This document shows positions 27,703-37,783 of a stretch of 64,000 nucleotides of DNA, in pieces (within the stretch, counting starts at the first letter, position 1; the number at the start of each line of letters is the position of its first letter). Below the pieces are notes generated by a model that worked only from the letters and a program-made list of their open reading frames with translations, did not search any database and was not told where the DNA came from. Source of the stretch: Henricia sp. BOLD:AAB3569. Lineage: Eukaryota > Echinodermata > Asteroidea > Spinulosida > Echinasteridae. The DNA lies in assembly GCA_037783545.1 (NCBI GenBank), contig JBBELK010000492.1:186001-250000 (forward strand), given 5' to 3'. The position numbers were made by a program, and so were the translations under genes.

Positions 27703-27848
27703 AAATAGCGGGTTCCCTGTACTTTTCCAGACTAGAAAGAAACGTTTCATAGAAATGGCCGTCTTTTGGTTGAGCGTCACCTTCTTTTCGGCACCCTCTG
27801 CGCGGAATTATCCGAATTAGCCGAACATTTAGTCCGCACTTTCGAACA

Positions 27849-27919
27849 GCACCAGTGGTTCAGTGGTAGAATTCTCGCCTGCCACGCGGGAGGCCCGGGT
27901 TCGATTCCCGGCCGGTGCA
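27849..27919 (+). tRNA. tRNA-Gly(GCC), G6A
   Basis: Unit 46. G6A. Confidence 0.87.
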
Positions 27920-28022
27920 GATTGTTATAGATTCATTGTTTGACAGTTTTCTTGCAGGAGTAGTTTTACTTCAAGTGGGAATATGCCCGCAACCAAAATC
28001 TCACTTCCAGCTTTTCTCGGGT

Positions 28023-28093
28023 GCATTGGTGGTTCAGTGGTAGAATTCTCGCCTCCCACGCGGGAGACCCGGGTTCAATTCCCGGCCAATGCA
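28023..28093 (+). tRNA. tRNA-Gly(CCC)
   Basis: Unit 46, consensus. Confidence 0.97.
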
Positions 28094-28224
28094 AACTGAC
28101 TGGTTTCCGTACTTTGCTGGACTCCAAAATACGTTTTATAGAAATGGCTGTCTTTTGGTTGAGCGTCACCTTCAATGTTTCCATTCACCTGCAACCCAAA
28201 ATTCCCTCCGCTATTTCTCCAGTT

Positions 28225-28295
28225 GCATTGGTGGTTCAGTGGTAGAATTCTCGCCTTCCAAGCGGGAGACCCGGGTTCAATTCCCGGCTAATGCA
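28225..28295 (+). tRNA. tRNA-Gly(TCC)
   Basis: Unit 46, consensus. Confidence 0.96.
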
Positions 28296-28441
28296 AAATA
28301 GCGGGTTCCCTGTACTTTTCCAGACTAGAAAGAAACGTTTCATAGAAATGGCCGTCTTTTGGTTGAGCGTCACCTTCTTTTCGGCACCCTCTGCGCGGAA
28401 TTATCCGAATTAGCCGAACATTTAGTCCGCACTTTCGAACA

Positions 28442-28512
28442 GCACCGGTGGTTCAGTGGTAGAATTCTCGCCTGCCACGCGGGAGGCCCGGGTTCGATTC
28501 CCGGCCGGTGCA
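28442..28512 (+). tRNA. tRNA-Gly(GCC)
   Basis: Unit 47, consensus. Confidence 0.97.
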
Positions 28513-28615
28513 GATTGTTATAGATTCATTGTTTGACAGTTTTCTTGCAGGAGTAGTTTTACTTCAAGTGGGAATATGCCCGCAACCAAAATCTCACTTC
28601 CAGCTTTTCTCGGGT

Positions 28616-28686
28616 GCATTGGTGGTTCAGTGGTAGAATTCTCGCCTCCCACGCGGGAGACCCGGGTTCAATTCCCGGCCAATGCA
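28616..28686 (+). tRNA. tRNA-Gly(CCC)
   Basis: Unit 47, consensus. Confidence 0.97.
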
Positions 28687-28817
28687 AACTGACTGGTTTC
28701 CGTACTTTGCTGGACTCCAAAATACGTTTTATAGAAATGGCTGTCTTTTGGTTGAGCGTCACCTTCAATGTTTCCATTCACCTGCAACCCAAAATTCCCT
28801 CCGCTATTTCTCCAGTT

Positions 28818-28888
28818 GCATTGGTGGTTCAGTGGTAGAATTCTCGCCTTCCAAGCGGGAGACCCGGGTTCAATTCCCGGCTAATGCA
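28818..28888 (+). tRNA. tRNA-Gly(TCC)
   Basis: Unit 47, consensus. Confidence 0.96.
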
Positions 28889-29034
28889 AAATAGCGGGTT
28901 CCCTGTACTTTTCCAGACTAGAAAGAAACGTTTCATAGAAATGGCCGTCTTTTGGTTGAGCGTCACCTTCTTTTCGGCACCCTCTGCGCGGAATTATCCG
29001 AATTAGCCGAACATTTAGTCCGCACTTTCGAACA

Positions 29035-29105
29035 GCACCGGTGGTTCAGTGGTAGAATTCTCGCCTGCCACGCGGGAGGCCCGGGTTCGATTCCCGGCCG
29101 GTGCA
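29035..29105 (+). tRNA. tRNA-Gly(GCC)
   Basis: Unit 48, consensus. Confidence 0.97.
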
Positions 29106-29208
29106 GATTGTTATAGATTCATTGTTTGACAGTTTTCTTGCAGGAGTAGTTTTACTTCAAGTGGGAATATGCCCGCAACCAAAATCTCACTTCCAGCTTT
29201 TCTCGGGT

Positions 29209-29279
29209 GCATTGGTGGTTCAGTGGTAGAATTCTCGCCTCCCACGCGGGAGACCCGGGTTCAATTCCCGGCCAATGCA
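29209..29279 (+). tRNA. tRNA-Gly(CCC)
   Basis: Unit 48, consensus. Confidence 0.97.
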
Positions 29280-29410
29280 AACTGACTGGTTTCCGTACTT
29301 TGCTGGACTCCAAAATACGTTTTATAGAAATGGCTGTCTTTTGGTTGAGCGTCACCTTCAATGTTTCCATTCACCTGCAACCCAAAATTCCCTCCGCTAT
29401 TTCTCCAGTT

Positions 29411-29481
29411 GCATTGGTGGTTCAGTGGTAGAATTCTCGCCTTCCAAGCGGGAGACCCGGGTACAATTCCCGGCTAATGCA
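29411..29481 (+). tRNA. tRNA-Gly(TCC), T55A
   Basis: Unit 48. T55A. Confidence 0.85.
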
Positions 29482-29627
29482 AAATAGCGGGTTCCCTGTA
29501 CTTTTCCAGACTAGAAAGAAACGTTTCATAGAAATGGCCGTCTTTTGGTTGAGCGTCACCTTCTTTTCGGCACCCTCTGCGCGGAATTATCCGAATTAGC
29601 CGAACATTTAGTCCGCACTTTCGAACA

Positions 29628-29698
29628 GCACCAGTGGTTCAGTGGTAGAATTCTCGCCTGCCACGCGGGAGGCCCGGGTTCGATTCCCGGCCGGTGCA
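29628..29698 (+). tRNA. tRNA-Gly(GCC), G6A
   Basis: Unit 49. G6A. Confidence 0.87.
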
Positions 29699-29801
29699 GA
29701 TTGTTATAGATTCATTGTTTGACAGTTTTCTTGCAGGAGTAGTTTTACTTCAAGTGGGAATATGCCCGCAACCAAAATCTCACTTCCAGCTTTTCTCGGG
29801 T

Positions 29802-29872
29802 GCATTGGTGGTTCAGTGGTAGAATTCTCGCCTCCCACGCGGGAGACCCGGGTTCAATTCCCGGCCAATGCA
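29802..29872 (+). tRNA. tRNA-Gly(CCC)
   Basis: Unit 49, consensus. Confidence 0.97.
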
Positions 29873-30003
29873 AACTGACTGGTTTCCGTACTTTGCTGGA
29901 CTCCAAAATACGTTTTATAGAAATGGCTGTCTTTTGGTTGAGCGTCACCTTCAATGTTTCCATTCACCTGCAACCCAAAATTCCCTCCGCTATTTCTCCA
30001 GTT

Positions 30004-30074
30004 GCATTGGTGGATCAGTGGTAGAATTCTCGCCTTCCAAGCGGGAGACCCGGGTTCAATTCCCGGCTAATGCA
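30004..30074 (+). tRNA. tRNA-Gly(TCC), T11A
   Basis: Unit 49. T11A breaks the D-stem pair T11-A24 and alters the A box. Same change in units 65, 70 and 74, each with the same G-to-C change in the next S3. Confidence 0.85.
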
Positions 30075-30220
30075 AAATAGCGGGTTCCCTGTACTTTTCC
30101 AGACTAGAAAGAAACGTTTCATAGAAATGGCCGTCTTTTGGTTGAGCGTCACCTTCTTTTCGGCACCCTCTGCCCGGAATTATCCGAATTAGTCGAACAT
30201 TTAGTCCGCACTTTCGAACA

Positions 30221-30291
30221 GCACCGGTGGTTCAGTGGTAGAATTCTCGCCTGCCACGCGGGAGGCCCGGGTTCGATTCCCGGCCGGTGCA
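30221..30291 (+). tRNA. tRNA-Gly(GCC)
   Basis: Unit 50, consensus. Confidence 0.97.
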
Positions 30292-30394
30292 GATTGTTAT
30301 AGATTCATTGTTTGACAGTTTTCTTGCAGGAGTAGTTTTACTTCAAGTGGGAATATGCCCGCAACCAAAATCTCACTTCCAGCTTTTCTCGGGT

Positions 30395-30465
30395 GCATTG
30401 GTGGTTCAGTGGTAGAATTCTCGCCTCCCACGCGGGAGACCCGGGTTCAATTCCCGGCCAATGCA
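30395..30465 (+). tRNA. tRNA-Gly(CCC)
   Basis: Unit 50, consensus. Confidence 0.97.
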
Positions 30466-30596
30466 AACTGACTGGTTTCCGTACTTTGCTGGACTCCAAA
30501 ATACGTTTTATAGAAATGGCTGTCTTTTGGTTGAGCGTCACCTTCAATGTTTCCATTCACCTGCAACCCAAAATTCCCTCCGCTATTTCTCCAGTT

Positions 30597-30667
30597 GCAT
30601 TGGTGGTTCAGTGGTAGAATTCTCGCTTTCCAAGCGGGAGACCCGGGTTCAATTCCCGGCTAATGCA
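30597..30667 (+). tRNA. tRNA-Gly(TCC), C32T
   Basis: Unit 50. C32T, as in unit 18. Confidence 0.92.
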
Positions 30668-30813
30668 AAATAGCGGGTTCCCTGTACTTTTCCAGACTAG
30701 AAAGAAACGTTTCATAGAAATGGCCGTCTTTTGGTTGAGCGTCACCTTCTTTTCGGCACCCTCTGCGCGGAATTATCCGAATTAGCCGAACATTTAGTCC
30801 GCACTTTCGAACA

Positions 30814-30884
30814 GCACCGGTGGTTCAGTGGTAGAATTCTCGCCTGCCACGCGGGAGGCCCGGGTTCGATTCCCGGCCGGTGCA
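30814..30884 (+). tRNA. tRNA-Gly(GCC)
   Basis: Unit 51, consensus. Confidence 0.97.
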
Positions 30885-30987
30885 GATTGTTATAGATTCA
30901 TTGTTTGACAGTTTTCTTGCAGGAGTAGTTTTACTTCAAGTGGGAATATGCCCGCAACCAAAATCTCACTTCCAGCTTTTCTCGGGT

Positions 30988-31058
30988 GCATTGGTGGTTC
31001 AGTGGTAGAATTCTCGACTCCCACGCGGGAGACCCGGGTTCAATTCCCGGCCAATGCA
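30988..31058 (+). tRNA. tRNA-Gly(CCC), C31A
   Basis: Unit 51. C31A breaks the stem pair next to the anticodon loop (C31-G39). Confidence 0.85.
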
Positions 31059-31189
31059 AACTGACTGGTTTCCGTACTTTGCTGGACTCCAAAATACGTT
31101 TTATAGAAATGGCTGTCTTTTGGTTGAGCGTCACCTTCAATGTTTCCATTCACCTGCAACCCAAAATTCCCTCCGCTATTTCTCCAGTT

Positions 31190-31260
31190 GCATTGGTGGT
31201 TCAGTGGTAGAATTCTCGCCTTCCAAGCGGGAGACCCGGGTACAATTCCCGGCTAATGCA
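31190..31260 (+). tRNA. tRNA-Gly(TCC), T55A
   Basis: Unit 51. T55A. Confidence 0.85.
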
Positions 31261-31406
31261 AAATAGCGGGTTCCCTGTACTTTTCCAGACTAGAAAGAAA
31301 CGTTTCATAGAAATGGCCGTCTTTTGGTTGAGCGTCACCTTCTTTTCGGCACCCTCTGCGCGGAATTATCCGAATTAGCCGAACATTTAGTCCGCACTTT
31401 CGAACA

Positions 31407-31477
31407 GCACCAGTGGTTCAGTGGTAGAATTCTCGCCTGCCACGCGGGAGGCCCGGGTTCGATTCCCGGCCGGTGCA
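31407..31477 (+). tRNA. tRNA-Gly(GCC), G6A
   Basis: Unit 52. G6A. Confidence 0.87.
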
Positions 31478-31580
31478 GATTGTTATAGATTCATTGTTTG
31501 ACAGTTTTCTTGCAGGAGTAGTTTTACTTCAAGTGGGAATATGCCCGCAACCAAAATCTCACTTCCAGCTTTTCTCGGGT

Positions 31581-31651
31581 GCATTGGTGGTTCAGTGGTA
31601 GAATTCTCGCCTCCCACGCGGGAGACCCGGGTTCAATTCCCGGCCAATGCA
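31581..31651 (+). tRNA. tRNA-Gly(CCC)
   Basis: Unit 52, consensus. Confidence 0.97.
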
Positions 31652-31782
31652 AACTGACTGGTTTCCGTACTTTGCTGGACTCCAAAATACGTTTTATAGA
31701 AATGGCTGTCTTTTGGTTGAGCGTCACCTTCAATGTTTCCATTCACCTGCAACCCAAAATTCCCTCCGCTATTTCTCCAGTT

Positions 31783-31853
31783 GCATTGGTGGTTCAGTGG
31801 TAGAATTCTCGCCTTCCAAGCGGGAGACCCGGGTTCAATTCCCGGCTAATGCA
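31783..31853 (+). tRNA. tRNA-Gly(TCC)
   Basis: Unit 52, consensus. Confidence 0.96.
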
Positions 31854-31999
31854 AAATAGCGGGTTCCCTGTACTTTTCCAGACTAGAAAGAAACGTTTCA
31901 TAGAAATGGCCGTCTTTTGGTTGAGCGTCACCTTCTTTTCGGCACCCTCTGCGCGGAATTATCCGAATTAGCCGAACATTTAGTCCGCACTTTCGAACA

Positions 32000-32070
32000 G
32001 CACCGGTGGTTCAGTGGTAGAATTCTCGCCTGCCACGCGGGAGGCCCGGGTTCGATTCCCGGCCGGTGCA
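32000..32070 (+). tRNA. tRNA-Gly(GCC)
   Basis: Unit 53, consensus. Confidence 0.97.
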
Positions 32071-32173
32071 GATTGTTATAGATTCATTGTTTGACAGTTT
32101 TCTTGCAGGAGTAGTTTTACTTCAAGTGGGAATATGCCCGCAACCAAAATCTCACTTCCAGCTTTTCTCGGGT

Positions 32174-32244
32174 GCATTGGTGGTTCAGTGGTAGAATTCT
32201 CGCCTCCCACGCGGGAGACCCGGGTTCAATTCCCGGCCAATGCA
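32174..32244 (+). tRNA. tRNA-Gly(CCC)
   Basis: Unit 53, consensus. Confidence 0.97.
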
Positions 32245-32375
32245 AACTGACTGGTTTCCGTACTTTGCTGGACTCCAAAATACGTTTTATAGAAATGGCT
32301 GTCTTTTGGTTGAGCGTCACCTTCAATGTTTCCATTCACCTGCAACCCAAAATTCCCTCCGCTATTTCTCCAGTT

Positions 32376-32446
32376 GCATTGGTGGTTCAGTGGTAGAATT
32401 CTCGCCTTCCAAGCGGGAGACCCGGGTTCAATTCCCGGCTAATGCA
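32376..32446 (+). tRNA. tRNA-Gly(TCC)
   Basis: Unit 53, consensus. Confidence 0.96.
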
Positions 32447-32592
32447 AAATAGCGGGTTCCCTGTACTTTTCCAGACTAGAAAGAAACGTTTCATAGAAAT
32501 GGCCGTCTTTTGGTTGAGCGTCACCTTCTTTTCGGCACCCTCTGCGCGGAATTATCCGAATTAGCCGAACATTTAGTCCGCACTTTCGAACA

Positions 32593-32663
32593 GCACCGGT
32601 GGTTCAGTGGTAGAATTCTCGCCTGCCACGCGGGAGGCCCGGGTTCGATTCCCGGCCGGTGCA
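32593..32663 (+). tRNA. tRNA-Gly(GCC)
   Basis: Unit 54, consensus. Confidence 0.97.
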
Positions 32664-32766
32664 GATTGTTATAGATTCATTGTTTGACAGTTTTCTTGCA
32701 GGAGTAGTTTTACTTCAAGTGGGAATATGCCCGCAACCAAAATCTCACTTCCAGCTTTTCTCGGGT

Positions 32767-32837
32767 GCATTGGTGGTTCAGTGGTAGAATTCTCGCCTCC
32801 CACGCGGGAGACCCGGGTTCAATTCCCGGCCAATGCA
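32767..32837 (+). tRNA. tRNA-Gly(CCC)
   Basis: Unit 54, consensus. Confidence 0.97.
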
Positions 32838-32968
32838 AACTGACTGGTTTCCGTACTTTGCTGGACTCCAAAATACGTTTTATAGAAATGGCTGTCTTTT
32901 GGTTGAGCGTCACCTTCAATGTTTCCATTCACCTGCAACCCAAAATTCCCTCCGCTATTTCTCCAGTT

Positions 32969-33039
32969 GCATTGGTGGTTCAGTGGTAGAATTCTCGCCT
33001 TCCAAGCGGGAGACCCGGGTTCAATTCCCGGCTAATGCA
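32969..33039 (+). tRNA. tRNA-Gly(TCC)
   Basis: Unit 54, consensus. Confidence 0.96.
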
Positions 33040-33185
33040 AAATAGCGGGTTCCCTGTACTTTTCCAGACTAGAAAGAAACGTTTCATAGAAATGGCCGTC
33101 TTTTGGTTGAGCGTCACCTTCTTTTCGGCACCCTCTGCGCGGAATTATCCGAATTAGCCGAACATTTAGTCCGCACTTTCGAACA

Positions 33186-33256
33186 GCACCGGTGGTTCAG
33201 TGGTAGAATTCTCGCCTGCCACGCGGGAGGCCCGGGTTCGATTCCCGGCCGGTGCA
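33186..33256 (+). tRNA. tRNA-Gly(GCC)
   Basis: Unit 55, consensus. Confidence 0.97.
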
Positions 33257-33359
33257 GATTGTTATAGATTCATTGTTTGACAGTTTTCTTGCAGGAGTAG
33301 TTTTACTTCAAGTGGGAATATGCCCGCAACCAAAATCTCACTTCCAGCTTTTCTCGGGT

Positions 33360-33430
33360 GCATTGGTTGTTCAGTGGTAGAATTCTCGCCTCCCACGCGG
33401 GAGACCCGGGTTCAATTCCCGGCCAGTGCA
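33360..33430 (+). tRNA. tRNA-Gly(CCC), G9T and A69G
   Basis: Unit 55. G9T lies between acceptor and D stems; A69G gives a T4-G69 wobble. Unit 62 shares G9T but not A69G. Confidence 0.88.
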
Positions 33431-33561
33431 AACTGACTGGTTTCCGTACTTTGCTGGACTCCAAAATACGTTTTATAGAAATGGCTGTCTTTTGGTTGAG
33501 CGTCACCTTCAATGTTTCCATTCACCTGCAACCCAAAATTTCCTCCGCTATTTCTCCAGTT

Positions 33562-33632
33562 GCATTGGTGGTTCAGTGGTAGAATTCTCGCCTTCCAAGC
33601 GGGAGACCCGGGTTCAATTCCCGGCTAATGCA
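33562..33632 (+). tRNA. tRNA-Gly(TCC)
   Basis: Unit 55, consensus. Confidence 0.96.
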
Positions 33633-33778
33633 AAATAGCGGGTTCCCTGTACTTTTCCAGACTAGAAAGAAACGTTTCATAGAAATGGCCGTCTTTTGGT
33701 TGAGCGTCACCTTCTTTTCGGCACCCTCTGCGCGGAATTATCCGAATTAGCCGAACATTTAGTCCGCACTTTCGAACA

Positions 33779-33849
33779 GCACCGGTGGTTCAGTGGTAGA
33801 ATTCTCGCCTGCCACGCGGGAGGCCCGGGTTCGATTCCCGGCCGGTGCA
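33779..33849 (+). tRNA. tRNA-Gly(GCC)
   Basis: Unit 56, consensus. Confidence 0.97.
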
Positions 33850-33952
33850 GATTGTTATAGATTCATTGTTTGACAGTTTTCTTGCAGGAGTAGTTTTACT
33901 TCAAGTGGGAATATGCCCGCAACCAAAATCTCACTTCCAGCTTTTCTCGGGT

Positions 33953-34023
33953 GCATTGGTGGTTCAGTGGTAGAATTCTCGCCTCCCACGCGGGAGACCC
34001 GGGTTCAATTCCCGGCCAATGCA
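33953..34023 (+). tRNA. tRNA-Gly(CCC)
   Basis: Unit 56, consensus. Confidence 0.97.
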
Positions 34024-34154
34024 AACTGACTGGTTTCCGTACTTTGCTGGACTCCAAAATACGTTTTATAGAAATGGCTGTCTTTTGGTTGAGCGTCACC
34101 TTCAATGTTTCCATTCACCTGCAACCCAAAATTCCCTCCGCTATTTCTCCAGTT

Positions 34155-34225
34155 GCATTGGTGGTTCAGTGGTAGAATTCTCGCCTTCCAAGCGGGAGAC
34201 CCGGGTACAATTCCCGGCTAATGCA
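34155..34225 (+). tRNA. tRNA-Gly(TCC), T55A
   Basis: Unit 56. T55A. Confidence 0.85.
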
Positions 34226-34371
34226 AAATAGCGGGTTCCCTGTACTTTTCCAGACTAGAAAGAAACGTTTCATAGAAATGGCCGTCTTTTGGTTGAGCGT
34301 CACCTTCTTTTCGGCACCCTCTGCGCGGAATTATCCGAATTAGCCGAACATTTAGTCCGCACTTTCGAACA

Positions 34372-34442
34372 GCACCGGTGGTTCAGTGGTAGAATTCTCG
34401 CCTGCCACGCGGGAGGCCCGGGTTCGATTCCCGGCCGGTGCA
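34372..34442 (+). tRNA. tRNA-Gly(GCC)
   Basis: Unit 57, consensus. Confidence 0.97.
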
Positions 34443-34545
34443 GATTGTTATAGATTCATTGTTTGACAGTTTTCTTGCAGGAGTAGTTTTACTTCAAGTG
34501 GGAATATGCTCGCAACCAAAATCTCACTTCCAGCTTTTCTCGGGT

Positions 34546-34616
34546 GCATTGGTGGTTCAGTGGTAGAATTCTCGCCTCCCACGCGGGAGACCCGGGTTCA
34601 ATTCCCGGCCAATGCA
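34546..34616 (+). tRNA. tRNA-Gly(CCC)
   Basis: Unit 57, consensus. Confidence 0.97.
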
Positions 34617-34747
34617 AACTGACTGGTTTCCGTACTTTGCTGGACTCCAAAATACGTTTTATAGAAATGGCTGTCTTTTGGTTGAGCGTCACCTTCAATG
34701 TTTCCATTCACCTGCAACCCAAAATTCCCTCCGCTATTTCTCCAGTT

Positions 34748-34818
34748 GCATTGGTGGTTCAGTGGTAGAATTCTCGCCTTCCAAGCGGGAGACCCGGGTA
34801 CAATTCCCGGCCAATGCA
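34748..34818 (+). tRNA. Chimeric tRNA-Gly(TCC) with CCC-type 3' end, T55A
   Basis: Unit 57, extra gene. Built like the chimera at 12323 but with T55A, so the junction to CCC sequence lies after position 55. Confidence 0.88.
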
Positions 34819-34949
34819 AACTGACTGGTTTCCGTACTTTGCTGGACTCCAAAATACGTTTTATAGAAATGGCTGTCTTTTGGTTGAGCGTCACCTTCAA
34901 TGTTTCCATTCACCTGCAACCCAAAATTCCCTCCGCTATTTCTCCAGTT
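34748..34949 (+). repeat. 202-bp tandem duplication (extra TCC gene + S2), unit 57
   Basis: Same architecture as 12323-12524, but both TCC genes carry T55A. Confidence 0.95.
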
Positions 34950-35020
34950 GCATTGGTGGTTCAGTGGTAGAATTCTCGCCTTCCAAGCGGGAGACCCGGG
35001 TACAATTCCCGGCTAATGCA
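34950..35020 (+). tRNA. tRNA-Gly(TCC), T55A
   Basis: Unit 57. T55A; fourth gene of this unit. Confidence 0.85.
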
Positions 35021-35166
35021 AAATAGCGGGTTCCCTGTACTTTTCCAGACTAGAAAGAAACGTTTCATAGAAATGGCCGTCTTTTGGTTGAGCGTCACCT
35101 TCTTTTCGGCACCCTCTGCGCGGAATTATCCGAATTAGCCGAACATTTAGTCCGCACTTTCGAACA

Positions 35167-35237
35167 GCACCGGTGGTTCAGTGGTAGAATTCTCGCCTGC
35201 CACGCGGGAGGCCCGGGTTCGATTCCCGGCCGGTGCA
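35167..35237 (+). tRNA. tRNA-Gly(GCC)
   Basis: Unit 58, consensus. Confidence 0.97.
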
Positions 35238-35340
35238 GATTGTTATAGATTCATTGTTTGACAGTTTTCTTGCAGGAGTAGTTTTACTTCAAGTGGGAAT
35301 ATGCCCGCAACCAAAATCTCACTTCCAGCTTTTCTCGGGT

Positions 35341-35411
35341 GCATTGGTGGTTCAGTGGTAGAATTCTCGCCTCCCACGCGGGAGACCCGGGTTCAATTCC
35401 CGGCCAATGCA
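35341..35411 (+). tRNA. tRNA-Gly(CCC)
   Basis: Unit 58, consensus. Confidence 0.97.
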
Positions 35412-35542
35412 AACTGACTGGTTTCCGTACTTTGCTGGACTCCAAAATACGTTTTATAGAAATGGCTGTCTTTTGGTTGAGCGTCACCTTCAATGTTTCC
35501 ATTCACCTGCAACCCAAAATTCCCTCCGCTATTTCTCCAGTT

Positions 35543-35613
35543 GCATTGGTGGTTCAGTGGTAGAATTCTCGCCTTCCAAGCGGGAGACCCGGGTTCAATT
35601 CCCGGCTAATGCA
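35543..35613 (+). tRNA. tRNA-Gly(TCC)
   Basis: Unit 58, consensus. Confidence 0.96.
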
Positions 35614-35759
35614 AAATAGCGGGTTCCCTGTACTTTTCCAGACTAGAAAGAAACGTTTCATAGAAATGGCCGTCTTTTGGTTGAGCGTCACCTTCTTTTC
35701 GGCACCCTCTGCGCGGAATTATCCGAATTAGCCGAACATTTAGTCCGCACTTTCGAACA

Positions 35760-35830
35760 GCACCGGTGGTTCAGTGGTAGAATTCTCGCCTGCCACGCGG
35801 GAGGCCCGGGTTCGATTCCCGGCCGGTGCA
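35760..35830 (+). tRNA. tRNA-Gly(GCC)
   Basis: Unit 59, consensus. Confidence 0.97.
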
Positions 35831-35933
35831 GATTGTTATAGATTCATTGTTTGACAGTTTTCTTGCAGGAGTAGTTTTACTTCAAGTGGGAATATGCCCG
35901 CAACCAAAATCTCACTTCCAGCTTTTCTCGGGT

Positions 35934-36004
35934 GCATTGGTGGTTCAGTGGTAGAATTCTCGCCTCCCACGCGGGAGACCCGGGTTCAATTCCCGGCCAA
36001 TGCA
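35934..36004 (+). tRNA. tRNA-Gly(CCC)
   Basis: Unit 59, consensus. Confidence 0.97.
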
Positions 36005-36135
36005 AACTGACTGGTTTCCGTACTTTGCTGGACTCCAAAATACGTTTTATAGAAATGGCTGTCTTTTGGTTGAGCGTCACCTTCAATGTTTCCATTCACC
36101 TGCAACCCAAAATTCCCTCCGCTATTTCTCCAGTT

Positions 36136-36206
36136 GCATTGGTGGTTCAGTGGTAGAATTCTCGCCTTCCAAGCGGGAGACCCGGGTTCAATTCCCGGCT
36201 AATGCA
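36136..36206 (+). tRNA. tRNA-Gly(TCC)
   Basis: Unit 59, consensus. Confidence 0.96.
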
Positions 36207-36352
36207 AAATAGCGGGTTCCCTGTACTTTTCCAGACTAGAAAGAAACGTTTCATAGAAATGGCCGTCTTTTGGTTGAGCGTCACCTTCTTTTCGGCACCC
36301 TCTGCGCGGAATTATCCGAATTAGCCGAACATTTAGTCCGCACTTTCGAACA

Positions 36353-36423
36353 GCACCGGTGGTTCAGTGGTAGAATTCTCGCCTGCCACGCGGGAGGCCC
36401 GGGTTCGATTCCCGGCCGGTGCA
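36353..36423 (+). tRNA. tRNA-Gly(GCC)
   Basis: Unit 60, consensus. Confidence 0.97.
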
Positions 36424-36526
36424 GATTGTTATAGATTCATTGTTTGACAGTTTTCTTGCAGGAGTAGTTTTACTTCAAGTGGGAATATGCCCGCAACCAA
36501 AATATCACTTCCAGCTTTTCTCGGGT

Positions 36527-36597
36527 GCATTGGTGGTTCAGTGGTAGAATTCTCGCCTCCCACGCGGGAGACCCGGGTTCAATTCCCGGCCAATGCA
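36527..36597 (+). tRNA. tRNA-Gly(CCC)
   Basis: Unit 60, consensus; its S1 has a C-to-A change shared with units 63, 67 and 72. Confidence 0.97.
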
Positions 36598-36728
36598 AAC
36601 TGACTGGTTTCCGTACTTTGCTGGACTCCAAAATACGTTTTATAGAAATGGCTGTCTTTTGGTTGAGCGTCACCTTCAATGTTTCCATTCACCTGCAACC
36701 CAAAATTCCCTCCGCTATTTCTCCAGTT

Positions 36729-36799
36729 GCATTGGTGGTTCAGTGGTAGAATTCTCGCCTTCCAAGCGGGAGACCCGGGTTCAATTCCCGGCTAATGCA
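36729..36799 (+). tRNA. tRNA-Gly(TCC)
   Basis: Unit 60, consensus. Confidence 0.96.
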
Positions 36800-36945
36800 A
36801 AATAGCGGGTTCCCTGTACTTTTCCAGACTAGAAAGAAACGTTTCATAGAAATGGCCGTCTTTTGGTTGAGCGTCACCTTCTTTTCGGCACCCTCTGCGC
36901 GGAATTATCCGAATTAGCCGAACATTTAGTCCGCACTTTCGAACA

Positions 36946-37016
36946 GCACCGGTGGTTCAGTGGTAGAATTCTCGCCTGCCACGCGGGAGGCCCGGGTTCG
37001 ATTCCCGGCCGGTGCA
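36946..37016 (+). tRNA. tRNA-Gly(GCC)
   Basis: Unit 61, consensus. Confidence 0.97.
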
Positions 37017-37119
37017 GATTGTTATAGATTCATTGTTTGACAGTTTTCTTGCAGGAGTAGTTTTACTTCAAGTGGGAATATGCCCGCAACCAAAATCTCA
37101 CTTCCAGCTTTTCTCGGGT

Positions 37120-37190
37120 GCATTGGTGGTTCAGTGGTAGAATTCTCGCCTCCCACGCGGGAGACCCGGGTTCAATTCCCGGCCAATGCA
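37120..37190 (+). tRNA. tRNA-Gly(CCC)
   Basis: Unit 61, consensus. Confidence 0.97.
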
Positions 37191-37321
37191 AACTGACTGG
37201 TTTCCGTACTTTGCTGGACTCCAAAATACGTTTTATAGAAATGGCTGTCTTTTGGTTGAGCGTCACCTTCAATGTTTCCATTCACCTGCAACCCAAAATT
37301 CCCTCCGCTATTTCTCCAGTT

Positions 37322-37392
37322 GCATTGGTGGTTCAGTGGTAGAATTCTCGCCTTCCAAGCGGGAGACCCGGGTTCAATTCCCGGCTAATGCA
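37322..37392 (+). tRNA. tRNA-Gly(TCC)
   Basis: Unit 61, consensus. Confidence 0.96.
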
Positions 37393-37538
37393 AAATAGCG
37401 GGTTCCCTGTACTTTTCCAGACTAGAAAGAAACGTTTCATAGAAATGGCCGTCTTTTGGTTGAGCGTCACCTTCTTTTCGGCACCCTCTGCGCGGAATTA
37501 TCCGAATTAGCCGAACATTTAGTCCGCACTTTCGAACA

Positions 37539-37609
37539 GCACCGGTGGTTCAGTGGTAGAATTCTCGCCTGCCACGCGGGAGGCCCGGGTTCGATTCCCG
37601 GCCGGTGCA
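37539..37609 (+). tRNA. tRNA-Gly(GCC)
   Basis: Unit 62, consensus. Confidence 0.97.
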
Positions 37610-37712
37610 GATTGTTATAGATTCATTGTTTGACAGTTTTCTTGCAGGAGTAGTTTTACTTCAAGTGGGAATATGCCCGCAACCAAAATCTCACTTCCAG
37701 CTTTTCTCGGGT

Positions 37713-37783
37713 GCATTGGTTGTTCAGTGGTAGAATTCTCGCCTCCCACGCGGGAGACCCGGGTTCAATTCCCGGCCAATGCA
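37713..37783 (+). tRNA. tRNA-Gly(CCC), G9T
   Basis: Unit 62. G9T, as in unit 55; both units also share a C-to-T change in S2. Confidence 0.9.
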
